A stretch of DNA of 64,000 nt, from contig JALWYV010000014.1 of the NCBI GenBank assembly GCA_027003075.1, forward strand, positions 1 to 64,000, written 5' to 3'. The DNA is from Caldifarciminota bacterium (GTDB lineage Bacteria; Hydrothermota; Hydrothermia; LBFQ01). The translations under genes were made by a program, and so were the position numbers. The stretch's first letter is position 1. Each line of letters begins with the position of its first letter. The notes under the pieces are model-generated. The model saw only the letters and a list, made by a program, of their open reading frames with translations. It was not told where the DNA came from and searched no databases. This document shows positions 18,899-29,622 of this stretch, piece after piece.

Positions 18899-19582
18899 TT
18901 AACCGGCAGATGGACCCGTTTCCCTGAGGGTGTGAAGGGTTTCCTCTAAAGCCTCCACCCACTCGTCTATGCCCTCGCCCGTCTTTGCGGACGTTCTGAA
19001 CACCCGCAGGTCGGGGCGGAGTCTCCTCGCCTCCTCTATCACCTTTTCGGGTGAAAACTCAAAGTAGGGGAGGAGGTCCATCTTCGTAAGGACGAGCCAT
19101 CGGGAGGTCATGAAGGCTTTGGGGTACTTGGCCGGCTTGTCGTCCCCCTCGGGTACGGAGATGAGTACCACCCTTAGATGCTCCCCAAGGTCAAATCCGG
19201 CCGGACATATCAGGTTCCCCACGTTCTCTATGAACAGGAAGTCCCAGTCTTCCCCGGACACCTCCTCCCACGCCCGCATAACCATGTTGGCCTCAAGGTG
19301 GCACGTCCCACCCGTGGTTATCTGGACGGCCTCAACACCCTTCGCCCTTATCCTCTCGGCGTCCCTCTCCGTGTCTATGTCCCCTTCCAAGACGAGGATG
19401 CGGTACTTATCTTTCAGGGCCTCAACCGTCCTCTCAAGCAGGGCGGTCTTTCCGGAGCCGGGGGAGGAGAGGAGATTTACGACCAGTATCCCCCTGTCCT
19501 TCCACTCTCTGCGGAGCGTCTCGGCCAGCATATCGTTGGCCCTTAGCACTTCCCGTTTAACGTCAACCTTTATCCTCTTCAT
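18899..19582 (-). CDS. hypB: Hydrogenase nickel incorporation GTPase HypB
   Basis: LLSSPGSGKTALLERT (P-loop), EGDIDTERDAERI, QITTGGTCHLEANMV, FIENVGNLICPAGFDLGE. Confidence 0.95.
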   Translation of the reverse strand: MKRIKVDVKREVLRANDMLAETLRREWKDRGILVVNLLSSPGSGKTALLERTVEALKDKYRILVLEGDIDTERDAERIRAKGVEAVQITTGGTCHLEANMVMRAWEEVSGEDWDFLFIENVGNLICPAGFDLGEHLRVVLISVPEGDDKPAKYPKAFMTSRWLVLTKMDLLPYFEFSPEKVIEEARRLRPDLRVFRTSAKTGEGIDEWVEALEETLHTLRETGPSAG

Positions 19583-19937
19583 GGTCTTCCGGTACGTCAA
19601 GCTCAACGTCCCTTAGGAGAATATCCTCCCCGTCTATCACCCGGACGAAGGCAGATCCGCACTCCGGACAGGCCACAGTCCTGTCCCTCCACGGGCCGGT
19701 GTACCCGCACTCAAGACACATCAGGGTCAGGGGTACGATCTCGTACTCCATCCTGGCGTCCTTCAGGAGCGGTTCGGCGGCCTTCAGGACCTCAAAGGCG
19801 TCCTCAAGGAGTTCGGGGACGACGTTGGCTATCTCCCCTATCTCCAGCTTGAAGCTTACGACCCTCCTCGCCCCGTACTGACGGGCCACCCTCTCAAGGG
19901 AGAGGTATATGGCCTGGAGGATGGTTAGCTCGTGCAT
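19563..19937 (-). CDS. hypA: Hydrogenase maturation nickel metallochaperone HypA
   Basis: [18 protein letters not shown]; zinc motif CLECGYTGPW...CPECGSAFVRVIDGEDILLRDVEL. Confidence 0.93.
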   Translation of the reverse strand: MHELTILQAIYLSLERVARQYGARRVVSFKLEIGEIANVVPELLEDAFEVLKAAEPLLKDARMEYEIVPLTLMCLECGYTGPWRDRTVACPECGSAFVRVIDGEDILLRDVELDVPEDHEEDKG

Positions 19938-20977
19938 CAGCAGATCCTCGGCAGTTGCTCCCCGGAGAGCATATCCACCACCCTCGTCCCCCCCATCCAG
20001 GTCCTCATCACGACTGTTCCGGGGTGTTCTTCCACCACCTCCCCTATCACCTCCGCCTCCTCACCTCCGGGTACCTTTTTAAGGGCGTTCAGGACGTCAT
20101 CAGCCACATCCGGGGACACGAAGGATAGAAATCTCCCCTCGTTCGCCACGTAGAGGGGGTCAAGGCCGAGTATCTCACAGGCCCCCCTCACCTCCTCCCT
20201 TACGGGGATCCTCTCCTCCTCTATCACTATACCGACACCGGCGGATCTGGCCACCTCGTTTAAGACGGTGGCGACCCCCCCGCGGGTGGCGTCCCGTAGC
20301 ATATGTATGGCAGGCCCTCCCACCTTCAGGATGGCCTCAACCAACGGCCAGAGGTTCATCGTGTCGCTCTTTAGGGGGGTCTCAAACTCCAACCCCTCCC
20401 TGACGGACATTATCGCTATTCCGTGTTCCCCTATGGGGCCGCTAAGGATTACCTTATCCCCCACCTTGACGTTGGATGGGGATACATCAACCCCCTCAAG
20501 GACCTCCCCTATCCCGGTCGTGTTGATGAATATACCGTCCCCCTTCCCCTTCTCCACCACCTTTACGTCTCCGGAGACCACCTTCACACCGGCCTCGTCC
20601 GCCCGCACCTTTACCGTGGTCAGTATCTCCCATAGATCCTTCAACAGGAAGCCCTCCTCAATTATCAGGGACAGGGTTATGAAGCGGGGTCTGGCCCCGC
20701 ACATGGCGAGGTCGTTAACCGTCCCGTTTACGGCGAGGTCACCGATGTTCCCGCCGGGGAAGAAGACGGGGGAGACGACGAAGCTGTCCGTTGATACGGC
20801 CACCCGTCCCCCAAGGTTCAGTATGGCGCCGTCGTGGAGCTGCCGGAGGTACTCGTTGTCAAAGAGGGGGGCTATCATCTTGGATATCAGCCTGTGGGTC
20901 ATCCTGCCCCCGCCACCGTGGGCGAGGGTCACCCTGTCGTACTCCCCTATGGGTATGGGACACTCAAACATGCTCAC
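19937..20977 (-). CDS. hypE: Carbamoyl dehydratase HypE
   Basis: [16 protein letters not shown]-terminal [11 protein letters not shown] with functional terminal Cys. Confidence 0.96.
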   Translation of the reverse strand: MSMFECPIPIGEYDRVTLAHGGGGRMTHRLISKMIAPLFDNEYLRQLHDGAILNLGGRVAVSTDSFVVSPVFFPGGNIGDLAVNGTVNDLAMCGARPRFITLSLIIEEGFLLKDLWEILTTVKVRADEAGVKVVSGDVKVVEKGKGDGIFINTTGIGEVLEGVDVSPSNVKVGDKVILSGPIGEHGIAIMSVREGLEFETPLKSDTMNLWPLVEAILKVGGPAIHMLRDATRGGVATVLNEVARSAGVGIVIEEERIPVREEVRGACEILGLDPLYVANEGRFLSFVSPDVADDVLNALKKVPGGEEAEVIGEVVEEHPGTVVMRTWMGGTRVVDMLSGEQLPRIC

Positions 20978-22067
20978 CTCCTTTTATGCGGCCGAAATTG
21001 TAGTAGGCGGCGCACGCCCCCTCTGAGGAAACCATGGGCGCTCCGAGGGGGTGTTCCGGCGTACACTCCTTTCCAAAGGCCGGGCAGTCTATAGGTTTCT
21101 TCTTCCCCTGAAGTATTTCACCGGATATGCAGAGAGGGGACTCGTCGGCCTCAACATTTCCCACAGAAAAACGTCTTTCAGCATCGTAATCGGCGTAGGC
21201 CTCCCGGAGTTTAAGCCCGCTCTTAGGGATGAGGCCTATCCCCCTCCAGACCATATCGCTCACCTCAAACACCTCCTCAACTATCCTCCTCGCGTTAGGG
21301 TTTCCGAGGCGGCAGACCGACCGGGTGTACTGGTTCTTTACATCCACCTCCCCGCCCTCAAGCATATCTACGAGCATTGCTATACCCTGAAGGAGGTCCA
21401 GAGGCTCAAAGCCAGCGACCACGAAGGGGACGTTGTACTTCTCGGCGAGGTCCTCGTACTCCGTATATCCCATGACCGTACATACGTGGCCGGGGGCTAT
21501 GAAGCCGTCTATCTCCACGTCCGGAGAGCTCATAAGGAAATCTATGGTCGGAGGAACGAGGACGTGGGAGACGAGGACGGAAAAGTTCCTGATACCTTTC
21601 TCCTTCGCTATCTTTACGGCCATGGCGTTGGCGGGTGCCGTGGTCTCAAAGCCGACGGCGAAGAAGACGACCTGCCTGTCGGGGTATTTCTCCGCCAGAC
21701 TTACGGCGTCTAAGGGGGAATAGACCATCTGCACGTCCCCACCCTCCGCCTTCGCAGAGAGGAGGTCTCTGCTGCTTCCCGGCACCCTCATCATATCCCC
21801 GAATGTCGTGAATATAACCCCCTCCCGACGGGCTATGGCTATCGCCCTGTCTATCTTCTCAAGCGGGGTGACGCACACGGGACACCCGGGACCGTGTATC
21901 AGCTCCACCGCCCCGGAGAGAAGTTCGTCTATCCCGTACCGGATGAGGGTGTGGGTCTGACCTCCACAAATTTCCATTATCTTCCAGGGTCTGGTGGATT
22001 TTTTTAAAATATATTTCACCAGTTTTTGGGCAAGATCCGGATTTCTGTACTCGTCTATGTACTTCAT
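20964..22067 (-). CDS. hypD: Hydrogenase formation protein HypD
   Basis: [41 protein letters not shown]-terminal Fe-S cysteines. Confidence 0.97.
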   Translation of the reverse strand: MKYIDEYRNPDLAQKLVKYILKKSTRPWKIMEICGGQTHTLIRYGIDELLSGAVELIHGPGCPVCVTPLEKIDRAIAIARREGVIFTTFGDMMRVPGSSRDLLSAKAEGGDVQMVYSPLDAVSLAEKYPDRQVVFFAVGFETTAPANAMAVKIAKEKGIRNFSVLVSHVLVPPTIDFLMSSPDVEIDGFIAPGHVCTVMGYTEYEDLAEKYNVPFVVAGFEPLDLLQGIAMLVDMLEGGEVDVKNQYTRSVCRLGNPNARRIVEEVFEVSDMVWRGIGLIPKSGLKLREAYADYDAERRFSVGNVEADESPLCISGEILQGKKKPIDCPAFGKECTPEHPLGAPMVSSEGACAAYYNFGRIKGGEHV

Positions 22068-22128
22068 TGAGGGAGGATGATAAGGCGGTTTTCCATCCGG
22101 GGTACCCTTTCATCTCTAAAATACGCCC

Positions 22129-23661
22129 GTGTACGCAAAGACCTATTCGGCGATTCACTGGGGAATAGAGGGGATAAAGGTTGAGGTGGAGGTTGATTAC
22201 GCCAAAGGGATACCCAAATTCGTAATAGTCGGCCTTCCGGATGCCGAAGTAAAGGAGAGTAAGGAGAGGATACATTCGGCTATAAAGAATTCCGGTTTCC
22301 CCTTCCCTCCCGGGAGAGTGCGGGTGAACCTCGCGCCGGCCGACGTAAAGAAGGAGGGGGCCCTTCTGGATCTACCCATAGCCCTGAGCGTACTGGCCGC
22401 CTTCGGATACGTACCTGCGGAGGAACTCCTAAAGTACATGTTCTTGGGTGAACTCGCCCTTGACGGTACGCTGAGGAAGGTTTCCGGGGTTCTCCCTGCT
22501 GCTATACTGTCCGCCCGTGAGGGTTTGAAACTGGTCGTACCTTCGGAGAACGCCTACGAGGGGGCGGTTATAAGGGATGCGGAGGTTTACGGGGTGGCCT
22601 CCCTGAAGGAGGCCGTGGACTTCGTTACGGGAAATCTCCCCTTAAAGAGGGCGGTGTACTCACCGGAGGGAGACGTACCCCTCTACGACGCTGACATGGC
22701 CGATATAAAGGGCATGGACTATGCCAAGAGGGCGGCCGAGGTCGCCGCCGCAGGCTCCCACAACATGCTCATGGTGGGTCCGCCCGGTTCCGGTAAGACC
22801 ATGCTGGCCCGCCGCATGCCCACGATACTGCCCCCGATGACGGAAGAAGAGGCCGTTGAGACCACGAAGATATACTCCGTCGCCGGTCTCCTTCCCTCTG
22901 GCATAGGCCTCATAAGGAACAGACCCTTCAGGTCCCCTCACCATACGGTTTCGGACGTAGCCCTCATAGGTGGGGGAAGCGTCCCGAGGCCCGGCGAGGT
23001 ATCCCTCGCCCATAACGGGGTCCTGTTTTTAGACGAGTTGCCGGAGTTCAGCCGGCAGGCCCTTGAGGCCCTCAGACAGCCGTTAGAGGACGGAGTGGTG
23101 CGGATAAGCAGGGCGAGGGGGACGGCGACCTTCCCCGCCCGCTTTATGCTCGTTGCGGCCATGAACCCATGCCCGTGCGGACATTACGGGGATAAGAAGC
23201 ACGCCTGCACCTGTACCCTGTCGGCCATAAAGAGGTATCAAGGGAAAATATCCGGGCCACTTCTGGACCGCATAGATATCTTCGTGAGCGTCCAGCCTCT
23301 GGAGTACGATGAGTTCAGGGGGGCCAGATCCGAACCGTCGGAGAAGATAAGGGAGAGGGTAACGGAAGCCAGAGAGAGGCAGTTGCATCGTTTCAAGGAG
23401 TTTCCCGGTATATACGCCAACAGTCAGATGACCCCCTCCCTGATTGAGAGGTTCTGTCGGCTTAACGACAGCGCCGAGGCTCTGCTGAAACAGGCCGCCA
23501 CCCGCATGGGTATCTCCGCCCGCGGCATAACCCGTATCCTGAAGCTATCCCGTACCATAGCCGACCTTGAGGGTACGGACAGGATAGAGGTCCATCACGT
23601 GGCGGAGGCCGTACAGTACAGGCAGAACGTGGGAGACTACTGGGTGGTGTCCGTGGTATGA
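22129..23661 (+). CDS. comM: YifB/ComM family Mg-chelatase-like AAA ATPase
   Basis: EVDYAKGIPKFVIVGLPDAEVKESKERI; Walker A GPPGSGKTMLARR; NPCPCGHYGD; TAAAAT 6 nt before GTG. Confidence 0.92.
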   Translation: MYAKTYSAIHWGIEGIKVEVEVDYAKGIPKFVIVGLPDAEVKESKERIHSAIKNSGFPFPPGRVRVNLAPADVKKEGALLDLPIALSVLAAFGYVPAEELLKYMFLGELALDGTLRKVSGVLPAAILSAREGLKLVVPSENAYEGAVIRDAEVYGVASLKEAVDFVTGNLPLKRAVYSPEGDVPLYDADMADIKGMDYAKRAAEVAAAGSHNMLMVGPPGSGKTMLARRMPTILPPMTEEEAVETTKIYSVAGLLPSGIGLIRNRPFRSPHHTVSDVALIGGGSVPRPGEVSLAHNGVLFLDELPEFSRQALEALRQPLEDGVVRISRARGTATFPARFMLVAAMNPCPCGHYGDKKHACTCTLSAIKRYQGKISGPLLDRIDIFVSVQPLEYDEFRGARSEPSEKIRERVTEARERQLHRFKEFPGIYANSQMTPSLIERFCRLNDSAEALLKQAATRMGISARGITRILKLSRTIADLEGTDRIEVHHVAEAVQYRQNVGDYWVVSVV

Positions 23662-24650
23662 TATCGGCAATCGTCCCCATGCGGAACGAGGAGGAGAACG
23701 CCGAAGAGTGTCTCCTATCTCTGAAGGAGGCCCTTGAGAATACCGGAGAGGATTGGGAGATAATCGTTGTGGACGACGCCTCCCACGACTCCACCCCATC
23801 AACCGTTGAGAGGCTCGGATTTGCCCGTCTGGTGAGGATAGACCTTGACGAGAAACCTCCGGGAGCCGTGGGGAAGAACTACGCACTCGTCAGGGGGTAC
23901 AGGGAGGCAAGAGGAGATATCCTCCTGTTCATGGACGCCGACGTACGCCTGTCGCCCTACAGCCTGAAGAGACTCCTGAGGCTGTTCAGAGAGGTTGATA
24001 TGCTATCGGTGAGTCCGGAGCAGGTGTACGGTTCCCCGTGGGAGGCCTCCCTTCAGCCCATGGTCTTTAAACTCCTCGGTTATCTCTACCCCCTTGAGAA
24101 GGTGAACGACCCCCACTCCCCTCTGGCCGCTGCCAACGGCCAGTTCATAACGATAAGGAGGGAGGTCTACGAGGCCGTCGGCACCCACGAGGCCGTACTG
24201 GGGGAGATACTTGAAGACGTCAGGCTGGCCGAAAGGGTCAAAGGTGCCGGCTACCGTCTCCTTTTCCTCCACGATAAGAGGTACGGAATAAGGGCCCGCA
24301 TGTACAGATCCCTTGACGGTATGGTAAAGGGGTGGGCGAAGAACCTCGTACCGCTCCTGCGCGGGAGGGTGCGGGTAGGCCTGTGGTACGGCCTCATGAA
24401 CCTCTTTGAGAGCCTTACGGGCTGGACCCTGTCGGCGGCCTTTGCGGCGTACGGAGATTACGGTCTGGCCATGGGGATATTTTTGCTTTTCAACCTTTAC
24501 TTCGCCTATCGCTTCAGGAGGCACAGCAGTTTCTATACTCTCGTCCATTCAACCGTCGGATCGCTGCTCTTTCTATGGACGCTCTACGCGTCCTGGAGGT
24601 GGTACAGGAAGGGAAAGGTCGTGTGGAGAGGAAGGGAGTACGCCGTATAA
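23658..24650 (+). CDS. Family 2 glycosyltransferase, membrane-associated (HpnB/CrtQ-like)
   Basis: ISAIVPMRNEEENAEECLLSL, VVDDASHDST, LFMDADVRLSP, EDVRLAERVK, C-terminal TM segments; ATGA overlap with comM. Confidence 0.85.
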   Translation: MISAIVPMRNEEENAEECLLSLKEALENTGEDWEIIVVDDASHDSTPSTVERLGFARLVRIDLDEKPPGAVGKNYALVRGYREARGDILLFMDADVRLSPYSLKRLLRLFREVDMLSVSPEQVYGSPWEASLQPMVFKLLGYLYPLEKVNDPHSPLAAANGQFITIRREVYEAVGTHEAVLGEILEDVRLAERVKGAGYRLLFLHDKRYGIRARMYRSLDGMVKGWAKNLVPLLRGRVRVGLWYGLMNLFESLTGWTLSAAFAAYGDYGLAMGIFLLFNLYFAYRFRRHSSFYTLVHSTVGSLLFLWTLYASWRWYRKGKVVWRGREYAV

Positions 24651-24676
24651 AAAAGGGGGGGCCTGACGCCCCCCTT
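24651..24676. terminator. Bidirectional intrinsic terminator between convergent genes
   Basis: aaaagggggggcctgacgcccccctt; A-tract gives a T-tract on the minus strand. Confidence 0.7.
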
Positions 24677-24697
24677 AACCTCATCCCCGGAAGGCCG

Positions 24698-26611
24698 TTA
24701 CCTAACTATGAACCTTCCGATCTCCTTCCCGTTCCTGACGAAGTAAACGCCGCTGGGTAGACTGATCCTGCGGCTCCCCTTACCCTTGATCTCAATCACG
24801 CCGTAGAGACGGCCACCGGCGTCGTAAACCTTGAGGAGTTTGCCTTCGGATACGTTCCAGCGGACGATAAGGCCACCGGAGACGGGCGTTACGTTCACGT
24901 AGTACCCTCCGACCGGCTTCTCCTCCGTCACAACCCCCACGTCTATGGGGAAGCGGGAGAGGAAGCTGAAGGTTATGCGTCCCCTCGTATCGCGGGCCTC
25001 CACCTTTACGTAGAGGGTATCACCGGAAGGTACTGATGGGATGGTGAAGTAAGCGGTGGAGTCGGTTGCGATGCTGTCAACGGAAACGGTGGTATAGCCC
25101 GCCGTGGTATCCACGGAGTAGTGGAGGGTTAGGGGTCCGAGGCCGTCAAAGTCGTAAACCCTGGCCGTAACCGTAGCAGAGGAGCCGGAGACGGGCGGGT
25201 TGGGCGTTATGGTAACGTTCTCAACGTAGGGGGAGAAGTCGTTTATGTACCGCGGGTAAATCTGGTAGGTGGTGTTGTACTGACCGAGGACTCCCCAGAC
25301 CTCAAGGACGCCGTCGGGAGCAGGATTACCACCCACATCCGTAGCACTGGAAACCCTCAAAACGCCCGTACCGCTGCCGTCCTGTATGTCGTAGTTGGTG
25401 TTCCCGGCAAAAGTCCCCGGATAGGAGACCCACGTAAAGCCCCTTACGGCGACGAGCATACCCTCATAGGTCTCCCCCATGTCGGCCGTGTTTATGTAGA
25501 CGGGCGGATACACCGGACCGCTGTCAACCACCTCAAAGACGTGGGCCGGGGAGATCTCCAGAAGGTTCCTGTACTCGTCCAGTTCACCCCTGACGTTAAC
25601 GACGTATCCCGTATCAACGGCACTCCTCAGAGAGGAGCTGTATACGACTATACCGCTGCTCACACCGCCGATGGGTTCCGTACTGTCCTGAACGTAAACC
25701 GCACTCCCTATCTCACCCACTACCCTCACTCTGGTCTGTACGGTATCACCCAACGTGAGCGTCCTGATCTGGTGAACCATGAGGAAGCCGGCTATGTAGT
25801 AGTTGAGGTCCGAAACGGCCGTATCCCCGGAGTTGTCCACGGCACTGGCGACGTAGTAAACCTTCCCGTAACTGCCACGGGCCGGTACCGACGCCGTAAA
25901 GGTGTCTCCGGCCAGGGGGGATGCCGATACGAGGTTGAAGGTTGACCCGTCAAAGGAGTAGAGAATCCATGCGTCTGTGATGGAGCCGTCGGGGTCTGAG
26001 GCCGTAAAGGTTATCTCTACGGACGTGTTCGTATCCGGGAAGAGGGGTGAGGGGCCAACCACGTTAACTACCGGTGGTACGTTCCCCAGGGGGGTTCCGA
26101 GGACGGTCACGGAGTCTATGAGGAAGTATCGGTTCTGGGCTATCAGGAGCGTATCGTGATCCACGAACTTCCAGCGGAAGATTATGCTATCGGGACCGGT
26201 TAAGGTGATAGGGAGAGATACCCTGACGGGGGAGTTAACCACGGCGCTGACACTATCAAGGTACCAGAGGTTGGTCCAGGTGGTACCGCCGTCAAGGGAG
26301 TAGTCAAGGTATACGGTATCTTCGGAGGAAGGGAACGGGGGCTGGGTACCGGGGAACTTGTAGTAGAAGATTACGCTGTCAAGGGAGGCGAAGCCTACGG
26401 CCGGCGTGGATATCGTGGCCGTACCGGTATCGCGGTAGGAGCTCTTACCGGTTATTATACCTGCAGATGCGGAGCCGAATATCTCACCGCTCGTCCTCCT
26501 CTGCCATCTGATATAATAGTTGGTATAGGTGGTATCCCACCCGGTGGGCGGGAAGGTCGTACTCTCAAAATCTTCGTAGAGCAACGTGGTTGCTAAGGTA
26601 AACAACAACAT
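24698..26611 (-). CDS. Secreted multidomain protein with T9SS-type-A-like C-terminal sorting tail
   Basis: Signal peptide; Ig/Fn3-like and OB-like regions; tail LKVYDAGGRLYGVIEIKGKGSRRISLPSGVYFVRNGKEIGRFIVR. Confidence 0.78.
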   Translation of the reverse strand: MLLFTLATTLLYEDFESTTFPPTGWDTTYTNYYIRWQRRTSGEIFGSASAGIITGKSSYRDTGTATISTPAVGFASLDSVIFYYKFPGTQPPFPSSEDTVYLDYSLDGGTTWTNLWYLDSVSAVVNSPVRVSLPITLTGPDSIIFRWKFVDHDTLLIAQNRYFLIDSVTVLGTPLGNVPPVVNVVGPSPLFPDTNTSVEITFTASDPDGSITDAWILYSFDGSTFNLVSASPLAGDTFTASVPARGSYGKVYYVASAVDNSGDTAVSDLNYYIAGFLMVHQIRTLTLGDTVQTRVRVVGEIGSAVYVQDSTEPIGGVSSGIVVYSSSLRSAVDTGYVVNVRGELDEYRNLLEISPAHVFEVVDSGPVYPPVYINTADMGETYEGMLVAVRGFTWVSYPGTFAGNTNYDIQDGSGTGVLRVSSATDVGGNPAPDGVLEVWGVLGQYNTTYQIYPRYINDFSPYVENVTITPNPPVSGSSATVTARVYDFDGLGPLTLHYSVDTTAGYTTVSVDSIATDSTAYFTIPSVPSGDTLYVKVEARDTRGRITFSFLSRFPIDVGVVTEEKPVGGYYVNVTPVSGGLIVRWNVSEGKLLKVYDAGGRLYGVIEIKGKGSRRISLPSGVYFVRNGKEIGRFIVR

Positions 26612-26668
26612 AACTTTGAATTATACGGACGGATACCCGTTCCCTTTCTGAAATTGGGAAATTTCGGT

Positions 26669-28915
26669 TTACCCCCTTATGATCCTCTTCAGTTCCTCCA
26701 CCGACATCAGCAACTTCCTTGGGCGGGAAGTCCCTTCGGACCTGGAGAGGAAACCGAGTCTCTCCAATTGATCCACTATCTTGGCCGCCCTCGGATAACC
26801 CACGCCTAGCCTACGCTGGAGCAGACTCGTGGAGCCGTACCCCACCTCCTGAAATACCTCCGCAGCCTTCAGGATGAGAGGATCCAGTTTTCTCAGGTTC
26901 ACCTGACCACCACCCTCTTCCTCCTCCTCGTACGTAAAGGGGTAATAACCTTTTAGTGTCTTCTTGAGCCTCTCCGTCGCGTTCCCTTCACCGAACACCT
27001 CCTCGTAAATCCTGGCCAGCCTCTCCATGCGCCTGTCGTGAGCCGGCTCGTCGTCCCTGAAGAGGGCCGTCAGTACACCCTCCTCCTTCGCCCGCTTAAC
27101 GAACCTCTCCGTATCCACGTACTTCGTTCCCCACTCCCTCGTCAGGCGGTAGGCTATCCACGAGACGAGTACGGGGTTGATGTGTTCGGGGGCGGTGTAG
27201 TACCCGTGGACCCGTACGGGGTCGTGGCGGTCGGCCGTAAGTACGAGCATATCCCCCTTGCCAAGGAGCCTTTCGGCGCCGTCCCTGTCCAGTATGGTGC
27301 GGGAATCAAATCGGGATGCCACTTTAAGGGCTATACGGGTGGGGAAGTTGGCCTTTATTACCGGTTTGACGACGTCAACCGAAGGTCTCTGGGTGGCCAC
27401 CACCATGTGTATGCCCACGGCACGGGCCAGCTGGGCTATCCTCTGTATTGCGTCTATGGTATCCTTGGACGCCAGCATCATCAGGTCGGCCAGCTCGTCT
27501 ATTACGACCACCACGTAGGGCATGGGTTCAATCTTCAGGCGCTTTGCCTTTCCGTTGTACGCCTCTATATCCCTCGCTCCTACGGAAGACAGCAGTGTAT
27601 ACCTCTCCGTCATAATATCAACTACCTTCTTCAGGGCGTGGACGGCCTGCGGTACCATCTTTGCCACAGGCATCAGCAGGTGCGGAAGCCCTTCAAACAT
27701 GGAGAGCTCCACCATCTTCGGATCTATAAGGACGAGCCGCAGGGTCTCAGGGGTGTTCTTCTTTATGAGGCCGAGGATCAGGGTGGATAGGAGTACGCTC
27801 TTACCGGAGCCGGTCGCTCCCCCGACGAGGACGTGGGGGGCCTTGTGGAGGTTGAATATGTAAGGTTTACCGAAGACGTCCACCCCTATGGGTACGTCCA
27901 CGAGTTCCCCTTCCTTCAGGTAAGGCTCTGCGTCTTTAAACGTGAAAACCTTCCGCCTGTCGTTGGGTACCTCTATACCTATGTTGCCGCTGGGGAGAGG
28001 GGCCACGATCCGTACCGGCTTCTTCAGAGATACGTGGAGATCGTCCTCCCTGCCCACAACCGAGCTGACCTTCACACCGGGAGCAGGTACGAACTCGTAA
28101 AGGGTGAGTACCGGACCCTTCCATACCCTCACGATTTCACCTTTGATGCCGAATTCGGCGAGTTTTGAAAGTATGGCACTCTTCGTACGCTCTATCTCCT
28201 CGTCCCCGACCTCATCGCCGGCACTCTCCACCTCTTTATCCTGTTCTTCGGTGACCTTTTCGCTGAAAAGGGGCTTATCCTCATCCACTTTCACATCCAG
28301 ATTCTCGTCCGTATCCCCCTTTCCGGTGGAAGTCTCCCCACCGATAGGTAAGACAGGCGGGGGAGGCGGAATTTCCCTCTTATCCCCTTCCATAGAAATA
28401 ACGGGGGGACGTACGTCCTCCTTCCGTTCGTCCGATGGTCTTTCCTCTTCAGGTTCAGACTTCTCCGTTGGGGCCTCCTCCTCCACGTCAACCTTTACCT
28501 CTATCTCCTCTTCTTCGGTCGTGCGCAGAAAGTTTGTGAGCCGTTTTATGAGACCAGAACCTATAAGGAACGGCACGGGAGATAGAAGCAAAGAGAGTAC
28601 ACCGATGGGTGCGTGTTTCCCCGATAGGATAGAGAAAATTCCCCACAGGGCAAGGAAGGGGGAGGTCCAGTAGTACTCCGGCATATCACGGAATATCCTC
28701 AGGAGCATCCACACCGCAGGAACGAGCAGGGACAGGCCGAAGGTCTCCCGCATGGGGCGGAACAGAGGGGATATAAGCGTGGATATCAGAGCAAAGACTA
28801 TACCCGCTATTACGAAGGGTCTCGTCCTCTTATCTCCGAGGGAACGCAAAAACAGGAAGTACAGGACTCCCCAGAGGACGACGTCTATTAGCAGGAGTAA
28901 CGAGTACAACGGCAT
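26669..28915 (-). CDS. ftsK: FtsK/SpoIIIE DNA translocase
   Basis: N-terminal TM segments, acidic linker, HVLVGGATGSGKSVLLSTLI, VVIDELADLMMLA, MVVATQRPSVDVV, C-terminal winged helix. Confidence 0.96.
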   Translation of the reverse strand: MPLYSLLLLIDVVLWGVLYFLFLRSLGDKRTRPFVIAGIVFALISTLISPLFRPMRETFGLSLLVPAVWMLLRIFRDMPEYYWTSPFLALWGIFSILSGKHAPIGVLSLLLSPVPFLIGSGLIKRLTNFLRTTEEEEIEVKVDVEEEAPTEKSEPEEERPSDERKEDVRPPVISMEGDKREIPPPPPVLPIGGETSTGKGDTDENLDVKVDEDKPLFSEKVTEEQDKEVESAGDEVGDEEIERTKSAILSKLAEFGIKGEIVRVWKGPVLTLYEFVPAPGVKVSSVVGREDDLHVSLKKPVRIVAPLPSGNIGIEVPNDRRKVFTFKDAEPYLKEGELVDVPIGVDVFGKPYIFNLHKAPHVLVGGATGSGKSVLLSTLILGLIKKNTPETLRLVLIDPKMVELSMFEGLPHLLMPVAKMVPQAVHALKKVVDIMTERYTLLSSVGARDIEAYNGKAKRLKIEPMPYVVVVIDELADLMMLASKDTIDAIQRIAQLARAVGIHMVVATQRPSVDVVKPVIKANFPTRIALKVASRFDSRTILDRDGAERLLGKGDMLVLTADRHDPVRVHGYYTAPEHINPVLVSWIAYRLTREWGTKYVDTERFVKRAKEEGVLTALFRDDEPAHDRRMERLARIYEEVFGEGNATERLKKTLKGYYPFTYEEEEEGGGQVNLRKLDPLILKAAEVFQEVGYGSTSLLQRRLGVGYPRAAKIVDQLERLGFLSRSEGTSRPRKLLMSVEELKRIIRG

Positions 28916-28962
28916 ATTGTACGGAAGAAAGGGAGGGAGGTACGCCCTTAGAATATTCCATC

Positions 28963-29622
28963 GTGAGGAGAGGAGTCCTTTTCCTTATCGGTGTGGTGCT
29001 TGTTGCCCTCACACAGATGTACGCCCTCTTCGTCATCCCGCCCGTCAAGTGGCCGGGCCCTAACGGTGAGGTTCTGGGAACGGTTCAGAAGATCTTCTAC
29101 GTCCACGTCCCCTTAGCGTGGGTGGGCTTTTTGATGGCCTTCGTGTCTGCCGTATTCGCCCTCGTATATCTCATCAGGAGGGCTCTCCGATGGGATAAGG
29201 TTTCGGCGGCGGCTATGGAAGTGGCCACAGTATTTTTAACGATGGCGATCGTTACCGGTTCCCTGTGGGCCAGGCCGGCGTGGGGGACCTTCTGGACGTG
29301 GGATCCCCGTCTGGTGAGCATGACCGTTCTGTGGGTCCTCGCCCTCGGGTACCTCTTCCTCCGTGGACTTTTAGACGAACCGGAGCTTCGGGCCAGGATG
29401 AGCGCCCTCCTGTCCATTCTGATAGTCGTTAACATACCCGTCGTCTTCCTGTCAATTAAACTCTTCAGAACGCTCCACCCTGCTGTAGTTAAGGGACTTT
29501 CACGGGGAGACACCTACGGTATGGACGCCCCAATACTGTTCGGTCTTATTATCAACCTTCTGTCCATGACCCTTCTCGGCTTTACACTCCTGTACCTGAG
29601 GTATAAAAGGGAGGAAGCATGA
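28963..29622 (+). CDS. ccmC: Cytochrome c biogenesis protein CcmC/CcsA-like (heme handling)
   Basis: KIFYVHVPLAWVGFLMAFV; WARPAWGTFWTWDPRLVSMTVLW (WWD-like motif); TAGAAT 8 nt before GTG. Confidence 0.88.
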   Translation: MRRGVLFLIGVVLVALTQMYALFVIPPVKWPGPNGEVLGTVQKIFYVHVPLAWVGFLMAFVSAVFALVYLIRRALRWDKVSAAAMEVATVFLTMAIVTGSLWARPAWGTFWTWDPRLVSMTVLWVLALGYLFLRGLLDEPELRARMSALLSILIVVNIPVVFLSIKLFRTLHPAVVKGLSRGDTYGMDAPILFGLIINLLSMTLLGFTLLYLRYKREEA

